Source: Chrysomallon squamiferum (taxonomy: Eukaryota > Mollusca > Gastropoda > Neomphalida > Peltospiridae). From it: DNA of 64,000 bases. Below are positions 23,801-37,022 of the stretch, one piece after another (position 1 is the stretch's first letter; each line of letters begins with the position of its first letter). Made by a program: the position numbers and the translations under genes. The stretch lies in contig CM022671.1 in NCBI GenBank assembly GCA_012295275.1, positions 9,845,212 to 9,909,211 of the forward strand, given 5' to 3'. The notes beneath the pieces were generated by a model. The model saw only the letters and a program-made list of their open reading frames with translations. It was not told the DNA's origin and did not search any database.

Positions 23801-25232
23801 ACTTTTCTTGTTATAAGGCAAGTCGCACTAATCTGTAGGTAGTCATGCGGTCACGTATAAATGGATATTAATAGAAATAATTCTTCATGTGTTACTCACT
23901 GGGTGACAACAAGCCTGTTTTGTATTGAATGTTAAAAAATAATATTAAACATTTAAAATCATCACTACAATTGCTTCAACATATCGAATATAAAATAAAG
24001 ATAACTAGAAAATAAGAAAGAAAGAAAAGGAAGTAAGAAAATGATAAAGAAAAGAAGAAATTGAACAATAAATAAAGATAAAGAATTTAAGAAAGAATAA
24101 AAACAAATGGAAAATGGAAAAAAATGATTAATTACATTACAGTATTGTTTACCAATTTGTTAAGCTACATAAAGTAAACGTGATTATTTACTATAAATAT
24201 TTTATAATCTGACAGTAAATATACCACACTACCACCGCAAACATCAGCACTATGTCAAACTTGTTTATTTATAAATTCATAACTCTTTACTGATGTTGTC
24301 TTGATGTTTTGCATGGTGACATTTTGACTGCTATATCAATCACACTGTTACCTTCTTGTTGTTTTATATCCTTGAGATAAAAAAGCAGATTAGTCGACAT
24401 TTCTTAAATATGTATAGATAGAATACTTAAATAACAACAACAAAAACAAAAAGAATAATTTTTAAAATTTTCACCTTTCGAAAGAACAAAAAACACATAG
24501 GACCCGTTAAAAAAGTTTTATCAGACCAGCAGTTTTTATTTGACAATAAATGCTATTTAAAATGAGTATTTTATAAATTACAATATCTAAGGGCACAAAA
24601 AAAAAAAAAAAAAAAAAAAAAAATCACAAAAAAACAAAAAAAAAAACTGTTGCTTTATATTCGCTGAAAATGTTTATTGTTACTATTATTATTATTGTTA
24701 TTATTATTATTATTATTTAAGAATTAACGCACAAAATACCAACTAGCATTACTTTAAAATTGCTTATTAATTATAACACATGCTGCCTCAGGGAAAATGG
24801 TTTTTTTTTTCTTATTCTTTTTTTTTAAATTTTTTCCTTGACAGAAAATGTGATTAATTTGAAAATATAATGAATTTTGACATTTGTTGTTACGTAAAAC
24901 TAAATTTGTCAGTTTAGTGATCGTGCGGATATTTCTGTTATTCAAAATATAGTAGTCAGAATGTGAACACCAATATTTAATTAACTGTGACTGCCCTCAT
25001 TCAACATTTTGATATAATAATAACTTTCATTCTGAAAACTGTATTATGCCTGAACAGAATACATATTTAAAAATGTTGATGTACATCCGGGTGCGCCACC
25101 TTTAATAAAAATATGAGTCGTGAGAGGGCGTTTCTGAATTCTGTTCTGTGACAGTTAAGGTCGCCATTGAAAACTTGTGTGGACTTTGCATCCTGAACTG
25201 ATAATAAAGTTGAAAAGATTCAAGTATAACTC

Positions 25233-25290
<58 letters not shown>

Positions 25291-25965
25291 CAACAACAGC
25301 AATAATAATAATAATAATATATCTGTTTTTGCCTCTTTATTTATGTACATATGTAAAACACGTAGAGGCAGCTACAGTACCGGATGTATGTGTCGATGAT
25401 TATCTGCTTTTATGTCTGCTATGATCATGATAATGTTATTTAATATCATCATCGTCGTCATATTTATCATCACATCATCATTATCATTATTACAATTATA
25501 CTAATATTAATCTAGAGACAATAGTAAGATTAACAGGTTTATTTAGCAATGGGAGACTTACTTGGAATGTTTCCAACACGCCCAAAACAGTCTGTTATTT
25601 GCTTTAATCCTATTATAACATAAGAAGCCTTTAAACAAATAAGCGGATAAGCTGCAGGTAACGTTACACTTCCTACATGAAAGGCATGTCATGTGAAGAT
25701 AATGGTTCTTGTGGCATTCATTTAGTGATATACTTAATATCAGTTTTACCTTTATATCTCTAGTTGCTTTTCTTTCTCTCTTTCTTTTCTTATTTTTCTT
25801 CTTCTTTTTTTTTGTCCGAAAAAAGTGTTAATCTGCATTGTTAAATATTTCATTATTATTCATTTAATATCTCCTCTGTTTTATATTTGCACAACCATTT
25901 TTTTTCTCTTTTTTTTATAAATGAAAGAAAACAAAATATAGCTCGATACCATAGAATATAAAAAT

Positions 25966-26004
<39 letters not shown>

Positions 26005-28890
26005 ATAACAATAACATTGTTCAATAAAATAAATCAAACCTCCCTCCTAAAAACAAACCTTGATTCTTTGTCATACAATAAACTAGTAAAAAACGAAACC
26101 TCACAAATATTTCAATCTGGGGAAGAGAGAATTATTGATAATTGCATACTTTTTAACTATTTGTTACCCTGCAAGTGTTAAACGTTAACAAGTGCACCAG
26201 AGCTGAAAGCTGTCATCATTCATCATTTACAGATGTATGTTGTCAGCAGTGTGTGAAATATTGTTTATAGATACAGAAGTAACGCGGGTGACGAATGATT
26301 TCTGTCAACCATGTTAATTTAAATCAATATATTACAAGTTTAAACATATTACAAATGGTTAATTATTTTATAACCGTATTATTTTTTAAAATGAAGGTGA
26401 AAAGTGTTTTTGAAAAACTTCACACATACACGCACCCACATACATACACATATACACACCTACCCACCCATCCACACACACACACACACAATGTTATGAA
26501 GCGGCAAGAAAAATCCCCAAAGCGTCCAATCAAATATATAACACAAATAAATAAATAACAATAATAATGGCGATTTGCAACCAAACTGCAAAACTGATTT
26601 TTAATGCAAAATACTATCATCAGTACTGGTTTAGATTAACGACAAAAACATATCTGAAAAAGAATACTTTCCAAACAAAGACGAATTTTGTACTGATACT
26701 AATAAGATTTACACTGAACTAAACACAGTATCGCCCAAAAGGACAAAAGACTCTAATTATTATTACTAATACACGAATCCAGCATTATCTATATTTACTT
26801 CTCAGAGTAGATTAGAGTAAATTGCTTTAATAACACGATATATCAAAATCAACAAAGCACAAACAACCCTGATTCTCAAACAGTTAAGCTGTCGGTTCAC
26901 GAACTTAAATCATTGCATGTCTAAACTGGTACACCTCCAATAACTTGTTTTTGGTAGTTGACTGGTTCTTTATTTTCAAGGGGAGTAACACCTACTATTT
27001 CGAAATGTGATTGAAACAGTTTAAGTTGAGATTTGAAGTTTGTTCATGGCTGAGACAAAAACGTTCGTTGAATAACTGCATGTTCCGTGTATATTTACCT
27101 ATTACACAACACTGTATTTTAAAACGTAATACGGGTAGACTGGGACAGGGCGTCGGCATGTTTCTCATTGTAATGTTATCACGATGACTTTAACCACAAC
27201 ACTGTCAGACAGATACCACTGTTAATATTGCTACCACTGCTACTGCCTCGACCACCACCACAACTACTACTGATATAGTTACTGCTACTAGCAATGTTCT
27301 ACAACTCTGCTGCTACTATTGTAATATTAGTGTTCCAACCATTAGTAACAAATAGAATTATGATGATAATGATGATAACGACGATTATTATCATATTTAC
27401 GATTATGTTGACGATGGTTATGATTAAGATACATGCGTTAAGAAACATTATCTTACTAAAAAAAAAAAAAAAAAAAAAAAAAGTCTTGAGGACTGATACA
27501 CTACAGATGTTTGACTTCGCTGTTAAATAGACTCAAGTATCTGCTAGTAATAAAACAAAGCCATTTCGACCGATTTTACACATCTGAGAAATCATAATAA
27601 CAGAAATAATAGTGCTTTGTATACCTGACATCAAGGTCAAAACTATTAAAAGCGCTACATGCCACCTGAGACTTCAACTGAAATCTTATCTTTCTACTTT
27701 ATTGTGTCCTACATAACCAGGGGCGAATCTAGATATTTAGAATAGCGGGCGTCCTATTTCCTACATCAGAACATAATTATTCTTGGATACTTCTTCTTGA
27801 ATAACATGAAAATATTAAATTTTAAGAAATGTATATGTAGAGGTAAATCTGTACGAATCGTTTGTATATGGATTATTAGTCTTGTTCTTCTAATTATTGT
27901 TATTATTGTTGTTGTTGTCGTTGTTGTTGTTGTTGCTGCTGCTGTTGCTGCTTCTCTGTTACTGTTTTTGATATTGTCATTAGTGTTATTGTTGTTGTTA
28001 TTTTTTTTTTACAATTGTTGTTGTTGTTAGCGGTGGTGATGAAGGTTAAATATTTCACTCCAAGGTCGCTGTTAGGTTAAGTCGCAGTATAAGATGCCGA
28101 AGTCACGTATATTACAGAGACACTGGAACACGGTCTTTTCGATGAACTTACCACTACACTTAACGTGTTTTAAGAACTTTCTCTCCATATTTCATTCTAC
28201 ATCGTGTTAAGCTAATGTCGAGCCTAATGTTTATATGACATGAATGTCCAGTTATAAAAAGAATTCATAATTATAATATAACATGTATGTCACGACGCGA
28301 AACTGAGCACATCTTTTACGTTTCCTTACGAAGAAAAGAATATAACCTCAAAAACAGATACAAAAACAATAACAATGACCTTTTGTATAGATTAAAGAGT
28401 TTTTATCAAGTACTTTATGATTCATTGGAATCCATATTTAAACAGATTTTTGCCCCAAGATAATAAACATTGATATATGATTCGAATAACAGGAGATTAT
28501 ATTCTTTAAACGTGACATACTGGAGATAAAATCTTTAGTGGATTTGGCAAAGATTTATTATTCTACTTTCAGTGGAAAAATAAAATTAGACTTTCTTTCT
28601 TTTTTTTCTTTTTTTTAAAATTGAGGTCTTAAAACAAAACATCTGTTAGATATAAAATTAATAATAAAAAGGTATGACAGTGTCATAACAGTATCATGTA
28701 AATGAATATATATTTTGTACATGAATCTTTCAAACTCTCTTACCATACTGTGCATATACTTCCAAGCGTAAATACGTAAATTCATATATAAACATTATGA
28801 CATATGCACCTTTTCACTTGACACGTACACACTTGCAAATAATATACATATATACATTTATAATAAAACACCATGAACCTAAAAGCTTCT
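23801..28890. other. Gene-poor stretch with microsatellites
   Basis: It contains poly-A runs (about 24598-24623, 25970-26000, 27460-27482), an (AAT)n array at about 25234-25285 continuing into AAC/AAT text, a short CA array near 26475-26490, a degenerate trinucleotide tract at 27200-27440 and a GTT/GCT tract at about 27900-28030. No convincing exon was seen. Confidence 0.55.
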
Positions 28891-28895
28891 GTTTT

Positions 28896-29014
<119 letters not shown>

Positions 29015-29906
29015 TGTGTGATTATTTGTTTGCCAAGTAGAGAGTTGACATTCAAAGAATACAAGAGATAAATATAACAGAAAATGGGCGTGTGTCTATA
29101 ACAGTGCATACAAATTCAATCCCATATGTCTATTTTTGAAATGCTGATTGTATTAAAATCTGTGCAACGATTTTCGCTTTGTAAATACACCAGTATTTAC
29201 ATACATGAAAAATTAATCTTGTTTTGCATTTCTATCACACGTCACTGAGTCATGTTCAGCTCTCTCATGACTTAAATATCAGTGTGCTTTTGATATCATT
29301 ATTATTTATTATTTCAGACAAGCCTAGTTATTTCACACATTTTAATGATATTTTAATAGGTATAAAAAATTAATATTTTGTAAGAAAAATAATTAAATAG
29401 CATACACCCATGTTACAAAAAAAGGAGAAAAAAGTATAGATTGAACAACAAAGTGTCCATTTTACATCTTTTTAAAGACTCTTCGTCAGATAATTTTATT
29501 ATAATGTATGTGTGTGTGTGTGTGTATATGTTTATGGTGTATACATACACATACCTGTTACTCACACGCATACGCACATACACACAAGTCAACAGACATA
29601 AAATAAGCAGATTTTATTCGCAAATTTGTATACGTATAATATGACAGCTGAATCACTGGCGGTTACCCAGGTCACAATATCAGTCCTCATGATTCATCCA
29701 GACTCACACTGTGCGTTGTAACAACCATCACAATGTCAGAAGTCTGGTATTACAACATGCTAATTACCTTGAAATCATTGCTTCACAGCGCGCTGAAAGA
29801 ATGCCCTTCGGGGATAATTTGTGAGACTTAACTGTAGACAAAAGTTATCAGTTTAAAGTTAATGGGAGTTGTGCTTGAAGCGTCAGTTGCTGTGATTTTC
29901 TTGTAG

Positions 29907-29999
29907 ATGAGCAAACCTGATGCCTTCGTAACAAAACACGATTTCACTGCTTTGAGCCGCCGCATCCCGAATATCAACCAAGCCGGTGCGGTTGTTTGA
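29907..29999 (+). CDS. Small open frame, 30 residues, doubtful
   Basis: ATG directly after an acceptor-like gattttcttgtag, then MSKPDAFVTKHDFTALSRR, IPNINQAGAVV and TGA. The segment 29750-30000 is GC-richer than its surroundings and the codons look less AT-driven. It may be a coding exon read past its donor, a small protein, or a conserved non-coding patch. No homology is recognised. Confidence 0.2.
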   Translation: MSKPDAFVTKHDFTALSRRIPNINQAGAVV

Positions 30000-30000
30000 A

Positions 30001-32274
30001 AATTGTGAAACGGTCACGTCTATTTTTTATTTTTTATTTTTCTTAAATTAAACTATGAGCTTTACTCTTTTTAAAGAATTTTCTATATGGAACGTAATTG
30101 GACAAAAAGAAGAAGAAAAAAACCGCACACATTACACTTAAACACACATAAACAATTTTAAAGTTCTTAAATTAACTACCTATATAACTGCTTGTCAGTA
30201 TTGTAACGTCCTTTAAACTGTATTTCTTACACTTTCGTTATGCCAAAGCCATGTATCAGGTTTACTAAATCTGGGGGGTGAGTGTGTGTTTCACGTTAGT
30301 TTAAAACAAAATACTTTCTCAAATGAAACACAAATACGTAACTGGGCTGTTGGACGTTAACTTTACACTGCAAGAAATACAGTGATAACATCTGACCGAA
30401 AGTATGCAGAAAATAATCCAATGATATGAAGAAAATTAAAAATATTTTGATAACTGATTAATATCATTAGCAAAATATCACAAGTAATATAATATAATAG
30501 AGATCTGAAATAATTAATAATTATATATGTAATGTAATGAACGTTTCTCTAAGATCTTTAGCCAAGAAAAAATATAATTTAATATAAAATATACAGGTAA
30601 CATAATGAATTTATACTGCTCAGCTTCGACGAAAACATTTTCTGAGATATTTAGCTGGATGTCATAAAACAAAACTGCGCAGTATAAACGTCTTTTCCAA
30701 CATCTTTAACCAGATACCAAAAGATGTAACAATATATATGATGTTTATATCATGCAACGTAGTAAAGAACGGTGATATACAATACTCCACAGTGATTGTG
30801 ATACCGGTAATGTATTTCAGGTAGGAACAGATGGTGTCCACCTGTTTCATTCGAATAATTAATAGCAGTTTACAGTAGACAGAATAATTTATATCTCTCT
30901 ACTCGTAACAAGGTCGCTGTTTTTCTCAAAGCTATATTTTACAATCAATTTCATGAATCATTCTAAAATGGAAATCTGCAATCATTAGTGGGAATATTAC
31001 ATCTGGTATGTGGTTCAGTCATGCCGGTCGTGGGCACAACCTCTGAACTTTGCCAGAAATCAATACAAGGTCAACGTAAAATTATTTTTGTCTGTAGTGT
31101 GCTTTTTATATTATGTATAGATATAGGTATAGGTTTAGGCATAGATATAGACAGACAGATACATAGATATAGATATGCACACGACTGTGATATAAAATGC
31201 AAGAGTTTATTTAATATTAGGCAACGGATTATTGATTTGACAGCTCCTTTTGAGAATAAATTAATAACATGCAAATAAATGTATTATGAAACGTATAACA
31301 TCAAAATGTTTAAAGATAATTCATAACACTTTCAGATAAAATACACTTCAGTTGAAAACAACATGCACACAACGTTTTTAACTGACTTAGAGCAAACAAC
31401 ATCGAAAATCTCAATACATTTTGTGAAATATATACATCAAAAACATTATACATCAATACATAATTAATATTAGAGAATAAAATTATGCAATAGCATGATA
31501 TATCAAAATAACTGAAATGTCAAATAAGAAACACAATTTTTAAAAAATACGTTTTTCTACAAAACGACGTAAACCAAAACAAAATATTAGAAATAGTGTT
31601 CAGATATTTCATCAACAATAATAACAAAGAATTTAAACAATATTGTAATATAATATACCCCAAATTTAAAAAAAAAAAAAAAAAAAAAAACTATGAAAAT
31701 AATGTTTTTAAACAATATAAAAATATAAAAAATAATGATAAAATATTACTTATAATTTCATTCAACATGTCTGTTGTTACTACTGTCATCAAGGATATAA
31801 TATTAAAAGTATCATATATTCTGTGTTGCAGAATGACATCTAATTTTGACCTAATGCTCCTTATAACAGAAAAAACTTTTAGCTTTGTCACATATTCGTC
31901 TATCCATAATAAAAATTTAAAATATTTCTACATTATTCAGCAAAAATAAGTAGTAATTGTTGTACTGGTATTTTAAATCATTAATAATCAATGTATCATC
32001 TGTACGAATGATATGAATGAAAAGAGCAGAACTGTAAATATCCATAGGCTGTAATTTACGTGTCAATATCCTGCATAATCTGCTATAATAAAAACACAAA
32101 ATCTATAGATGTGAAAATGGATATGTATCAGTTAGAGAGTCAAAGATTTATTGACTAATATTGTTTTGTGTCTGCAACATCACTATGATATAACATAACA
32201 ATATTTTTTTTTTATTATTATTATTTATATTGATCCAGCATCTGAGAAAAGAAACGGCAAGATTAATTTCCTAC
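30001..32274. other. AT-rich, no gene seen
   Basis: No credible exon was seen. A GATA/GGTATAG-type tract lies near 31115-31170 and a poly-A run at 31669-31690. The Lys/Asn-rich frame at 31596-31949 is explained by composition. Confidence 0.5.
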
Positions 32275-32395
32275 CTGACGCACTGTCGACCCAGATTGCT
32301 GTTTGCCTAACACTTACACACAGAATCGATGTGGCTTTATGATTCTTCACCTTGCTCTGCTGCCAGTTTAGAATCAGATCATTATAGAAGACTGA
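32275..32395 (-). CDS. Orphan exon-like segment
   Basis: A strong polypyrimidine tract with gtgcaag precedes an open frame reading SVFYNDLILNWQQSKVK, NHKATSILC and VSVRQTAIWVDSAS, followed by a good GTAGGAA donor at 32274. A second donor-like GTAAGT lies inside it, after LC. The frame is open across the exon and its codons are balanced. No partner exons were found nearby and no family was recognised. Confidence 0.3.
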
Positions 32396-32459
32396 CTTGC
32401 ACAAAAAAAAAAAAAGAAAACAAAAAAAGAAATCCAAAGGAATACACAAATTTATTATC

Positions 32460-34088
32460 TCTGTTTTACAAAGCCGATACTGACTGACGCTAGAAAGAAT
32501 TTAGAATATTCCTGTTTCCAGTTTCAAGCATTAGTGTAGTTATATTTTTGTTGTTATCTGTGATACATAATGTTTTGAGACATTTTTCTGTTGTCATTTG
32601 CAAGAGTAAACTGACTTATCGTAACAGAGTAAGTATGGATTACAAAATATTTATAAATCTTTATAAACCTTGTACCTCAGTATCCCTCTGTAGTGGTTCT
32701 TCGTATTATCATCTGAATTTAAGTTGTGTAATTTGCTTTGTCATTCAGTCCCGTTTCACATTAACATCTACAAGTTTACCATCAGTCTGGACTAGATTGC
32801 ATCATGTTGCTTATTACAGACCATTTCTTTTTTAGTGTATAGCGTTCATAAATATTTGCCGTGCGTGCTACTGCGTACGTATGTACGAGTGGTGTGGGCG
32901 TGTGTGTGCATGTGTGTGAACATTATGTACTACGATATTATAATTAGATATCAAGCTTAGATACAGAAAGTTTGCATATGCAAAGGCAATGTTACTTTTT
33001 GTATTAATGTGGACATAAGCAGTTGATATATAGAGCTTACCTTTTGTCTGAGATGGACTATGACTCAGTAAAATAAGCTACTGAAATTTAAACTCTGTCC
33101 TCAATTTCTGCAAATTTTTCACACAATAAGTCTTTCAAATAACTCCTCGACTGGATGACATGTGAATCGTGTCGCTTAAGTCGCCTGACTTAGAACTGTT
33201 GTGTGTCTGTAGCAATCAGATACGACAGGCCAACCGTGAAATACCAGTGTCTTTTTATACGTTTTTTTGTGGTCTACCCGAGTTGGAAAAAAATATATAT
33301 TTCCTAAATTTGAATCATTACCACAAAACAGGTTATCATGATATTACAGATACACAATACAGTCCATTATAACAGACATACATATCCATATGTATATATG
33401 ACCAGACAATTAAAATACATTAAAATAAAATATATTACAGATACAAACACACATAAATACATAAATAGACACACACTTACATATATACTTACAAACTTAG
33501 ATACTTACAGACAAATATCGATACAGACAAATATATATGTATCGATATGTATGTTTTTTGTGTATAAAACACACAAACCACTAGATGTAGAAACAAATAA
33601 GATGATGTTTTCTCAAATATTAACATAATAATATTAAAAGAAAATAAGTGATCATGATGACTCTGTAAGCACACACAACTGAATGCACTAACTGGGTTTA
33701 TAAACGTCTGCCTCGACAAAAAGTAATCTATACAGTTTTGTCACTATTTTTGGTGATCGCTCAAAAAACAACAGTAACTGAAACCGCAGCTGTTTTTGTC
33801 AAAGAATAGTAATCGATTTATCAGCAGCTGTTATTATCGTAAGTAATATATCAAAAGTGTATATCAATAAATAAAAATATCAACAATTCTGATCAATTAT
33901 TAATCAATATAGCAGTCAGTTATCGATCAGAGATGTTGATATATAAACCAGTTCTTAGCAAACAACGGTATTTGATATCATCACTTATATCACTACATCA
34001 TCACCAATCACAGATCGTTACTGCAAACTGAATCGTTTTGCCTCACGAAATCATAACAACAAACCAAGAACAACAACAGCAACCACAA
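32460..34088. other. AT-rich, no gene seen
   Basis: Contains ACAT/GATA-type tetranucleotide text near 33350-33550. The open frames are short, lack splice support and are rich in Tyr, Ile and Thr, as expected from the composition. Confidence 0.5.
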
Positions 34089-34230
34089 TAACAGTAACAG
34101 TAATAGTAACAGTAACAATAACAGTAACAGTAACAGTAACAGTAACAGTAACAGTAACAGTAACAGTAACAGTAACAATAACAATAACAATAACAATAAC
34201 AACAACAACAACAATAATAATAATAATAAA
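34089..34230. repeat. (AACAGT)n hexanucleotide array grading into AACAAT, AAC and AAT
   Basis: About 20 units of six bases, first AACAGT then AACAAT, ending in trinucleotides. On the minus strand it reads as a run of leucine codons, which is not a gene. Confidence 0.95.
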
Positions 34231-34827
34231 ATTAAGTAGAAATCTATATGAGTTTATTGACTCAAAGTGAGAGACTGGCTTTGAAAAAATCTAAACAGGA
34301 TATTAGCGTACTGAGAAAAGACTGGTCGCTATCAATTACGCTAAAAGGTTTTGGTGATTGCTATAATTGTATGACTGCTGAATACGTTCAGATAATGAGG
34401 GTGAACAAACCTTAAATATAAGAGTAAAAAACGATATTGAAAAAAATAAAAACAAGTATTTCCAATAAAGCTGTTCATAACATGAATTTGTAATAAAGAT
34501 TATTTAGTTTCTGATTTTTATTGTTTTATTTTATTTTTTATTATAACATTTTTTAACATTATTATTATTTATTTATTGTATTCAGTTATTATTATTATTA
34601 TTATTATTAATAATTAATTTAAACAAGTAAATTCACGTAATTACAAACAGAAAAACTGGATTCACACAAACCGTACGTCATACAAATAAACATACAATGA
34701 CACACGCGTACTCAAACATCTAAACGTTAATAACAATATAAATAAATACAAAAAATATATATATAATTTAAAAACAAAAACTGACGACAAATCATATTTG
34801 AACTATTAAATGTAAGTCTGTTTTGTG

Positions 34828-34935
34828 ATGATTGATGATGTATATCAACATATTCTTTGTTTGTTTGCCCTCCTGGCAGTGATGCTGACAGCGCTGGCGG
34901 GCTGCCAGTTTTATTTGAAAAATTACCAATGCTAA
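34828..34935 (+). CDS. Small open frame with signal-peptide-like start, doubtful
   Basis: The frame MIDDVYQHILCLFALL continues AVMLTALAGCQ, then FYLKNYQC and TAA. The hydrophobic core followed by LAGC resembles a signal peptide or lipoprotein-type leader, but only eight residues follow. The same bases contain a GC-rich inverted repeat, CTGGCAG (34873-34879) and CTGCCAG (34902-34908), so a structured RNA or regulatory element is an equally good reading. Confidence 0.2.
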   Translation: MIDDVYQHILCLFALLAVMLTALAGCQFYLKNYQC

Positions 34936-35157
34936 TATATGGGCCTGGCTTTAAAGCATATAAACCTGCTTCAATAATTTTATACTTTGTACCATAGTGT
35001 GCAACATGCGCTCCGAGTTTCTAAAATATTTCAAATAAGATTATTAGATAAAATTAATAGAGAACTATGTTTTAAACACATTCTCTCACAGTTATAAAAG
35101 AAGAAAAAAATGTTTTATCTTTACAATATTCTCATATACTTTTTTTTTTATCTACAG

Positions 35158-35241
35158 TTAGATGACGTCATATTTAAAGATGATTCCGATAATGAGAGAG
35201 GAAAGCCGCCGCCGCCACGTTATGGAAAACTTTTTTACTAG
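35158..35241 (+). CDS. Orphan terminal-exon-like segment ending PPPPRYGKLFY
   Basis: A textbook acceptor (about nine T, then atctacag) precedes LDDVIFKDDSDNERGK, PPPPRYGKLFY and TAG. The 28 codons include CCG and GCC-rich text unlike the surroundings. RYG followed by K recalls an amidation and cleavage site of a peptide precursor, but no other part of such a gene was found. A second frame over the same bases (35162 onward) is also open, so the frame itself is uncertain. TGACGTCA at 35162-35169 is a CRE-like palindrome. Confidence 0.25.
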   Translation, partial: LDDVIFKDDSDNERGKPPPPRYGKLFY

Positions 35242-35419
35242 CAACAAGTGTGCTTTTTGTGCACCTCCCCATTGACGCGACTCTTGATAAACGATCACGA
35301 TCCAGTGAGAAGAAGAAGAAGAAGAAGAAGAAGAGAAAAATAACAAGATGAAGTAAATTATAAAAAATAAAATATACTAAGAAATAACAGAAGGAAAAAA
35401 AAGAAGTGGTGTACAATTA

Positions 35420-36936
35420 TTTGCGTAATAAAAGAAATGTACTTAATAAATTAAAATAAAATAAACTGAGTTAAATAAAAATAAATTCATTAATATATAA
35501 ATTAAAGGAGTTACGCCAAATTTTACTGTAGATAAAAAGTTCATTTAACAAATGACAAGGTGACCACAGACAACCTGTATGATATAAAATATTATTACCT
35601 GCATAACTATGTAATAAAATATTATTACCTTCATAACCGTGCAATTAAACATTTTTATTAGCTGGTCATTTAAATTTCCGCTGATCGTCGAGAAAAATAT
35701 AAATCGTTCAGGCAGGCGAGTAATTTCGACTGAATGAATATTTAATAGTTTTCAAAATCTCATCACTTTTAAGTTACCACTGCACATTATTTATGTTTTA
35801 GAAATTGACTGTATAAACACACTGCACTTAATAATTCAGTTCAGTTTTGACTCAGTGCTAAATCTTTCTTTACTTTTTTTTCTTTTTCTTTCTTATGTAT
35901 TATTATTTTTTATTTTTATTTTACATTTTTTCAAATATTGTCGTTATAGATGAAACTATAAAATTATAATATGTATTTTATGGTTTTGCAGTATATATGA
36001 TGAAGTTTGTTTATCCAGACACTTTTAGACAAAGAGGAGAATATTAGTGGGGTCAAAGGTTATGTTTCCTCATAATTTAATCCACCTGACTGTGTTTGTT
36101 CCGAAATAAAAGCTGACAATGGTTTATTGTTTACGGTACTTAAAGGGGGAACCTAAAACACTTTTAAATCCCCCTTCTCCGGCTTTCACTGCCCTCATAA
36201 ACCTTTTATTGTTGTTTCAGACTTGTTTCCTTTCTTACTATTGGTCCAAGACTTTTTATCCCCTTTCTTCTGTTTTCTGTTGGTATTTTTCTATCTCATT
36301 CTCTCTATATTAGATCGATAAATACACCAAAGGATTTTGTCCGGATTTGTTCGAATTACCTGAGGACAGGAGCACAGAGAAGCAATGACAAACAAAATTA
36401 TATTTTGCGAATCTGGGTGACAGGTCCGCTGTTAAGATAATTCCAGCTAAGTGCGTCAGATACTGAACGTTAACGGCAACGTGACAGACGATGTGGAGAC
36501 CACTAAAACATTGTACCGTAACAACATGAATTTAATGACAAAGAGCTTCCATTTTACCTCACTCGATATGAGCTATTTTTATCGTCAGAATGTATTCACA
36601 GACGACTGCATTTGCGTTCAGTCATATTGTGAAAAAAAAAAAAAAAAAAAAAAAATCGTTAAACCTACCTATTTTCGTTTAGTTATTGTCCATGGAATTT
36701 TACTATTGTGCTTCCGGTTTCTGGGCGAAATAATGTTTTAAAATTTAATAATTTATTGAATAATATATACTTATGCTGTATTGTTCTGCATGTATTTATA
36801 TATATATATATATATATATATGTAAGAATGTACATGTATTTCTATGTGTGCAGTACTGGTGTAAATGTATGGCGATCAGTACAGTATTATTTATATAGTT
36901 TCTGTTTATTAAATATTAAATTAAAATGTTTGTGTT

Positions 36937-36938
<2 letters not shown>
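35420..36938. other. AT-rich, no firm gene
   Basis: Contains a perfect 8-bp inverted repeat at 36143-36176, a poly-A run at about 36630-36653 and an (AT)n array at 36798-36821. The frame at 36451-36650 has fair amino-acid balance but ends in the poly-A run and has no splice support. Confidence 0.5.

Positions 36939-37017
<79 letters not shown>
36939..37017. repeat. (CT)n microsatellite
   Basis: About 39 uninterrupted CT units, followed by CACATAC text. Confidence 0.95.

Positions 37018-37022
<5 letters not shown>

Noticed and set aside
34008-34214. Poly-leucine frame on the minus strand
   Set aside because: Direct reading of the (AACAGT)n array.
36451-36741. Frame RQILNVNGNVTDDVETTK
   Set aside because: Fair amino-acid balance but it ends in a poly-A run and lacks splice support or similarity.
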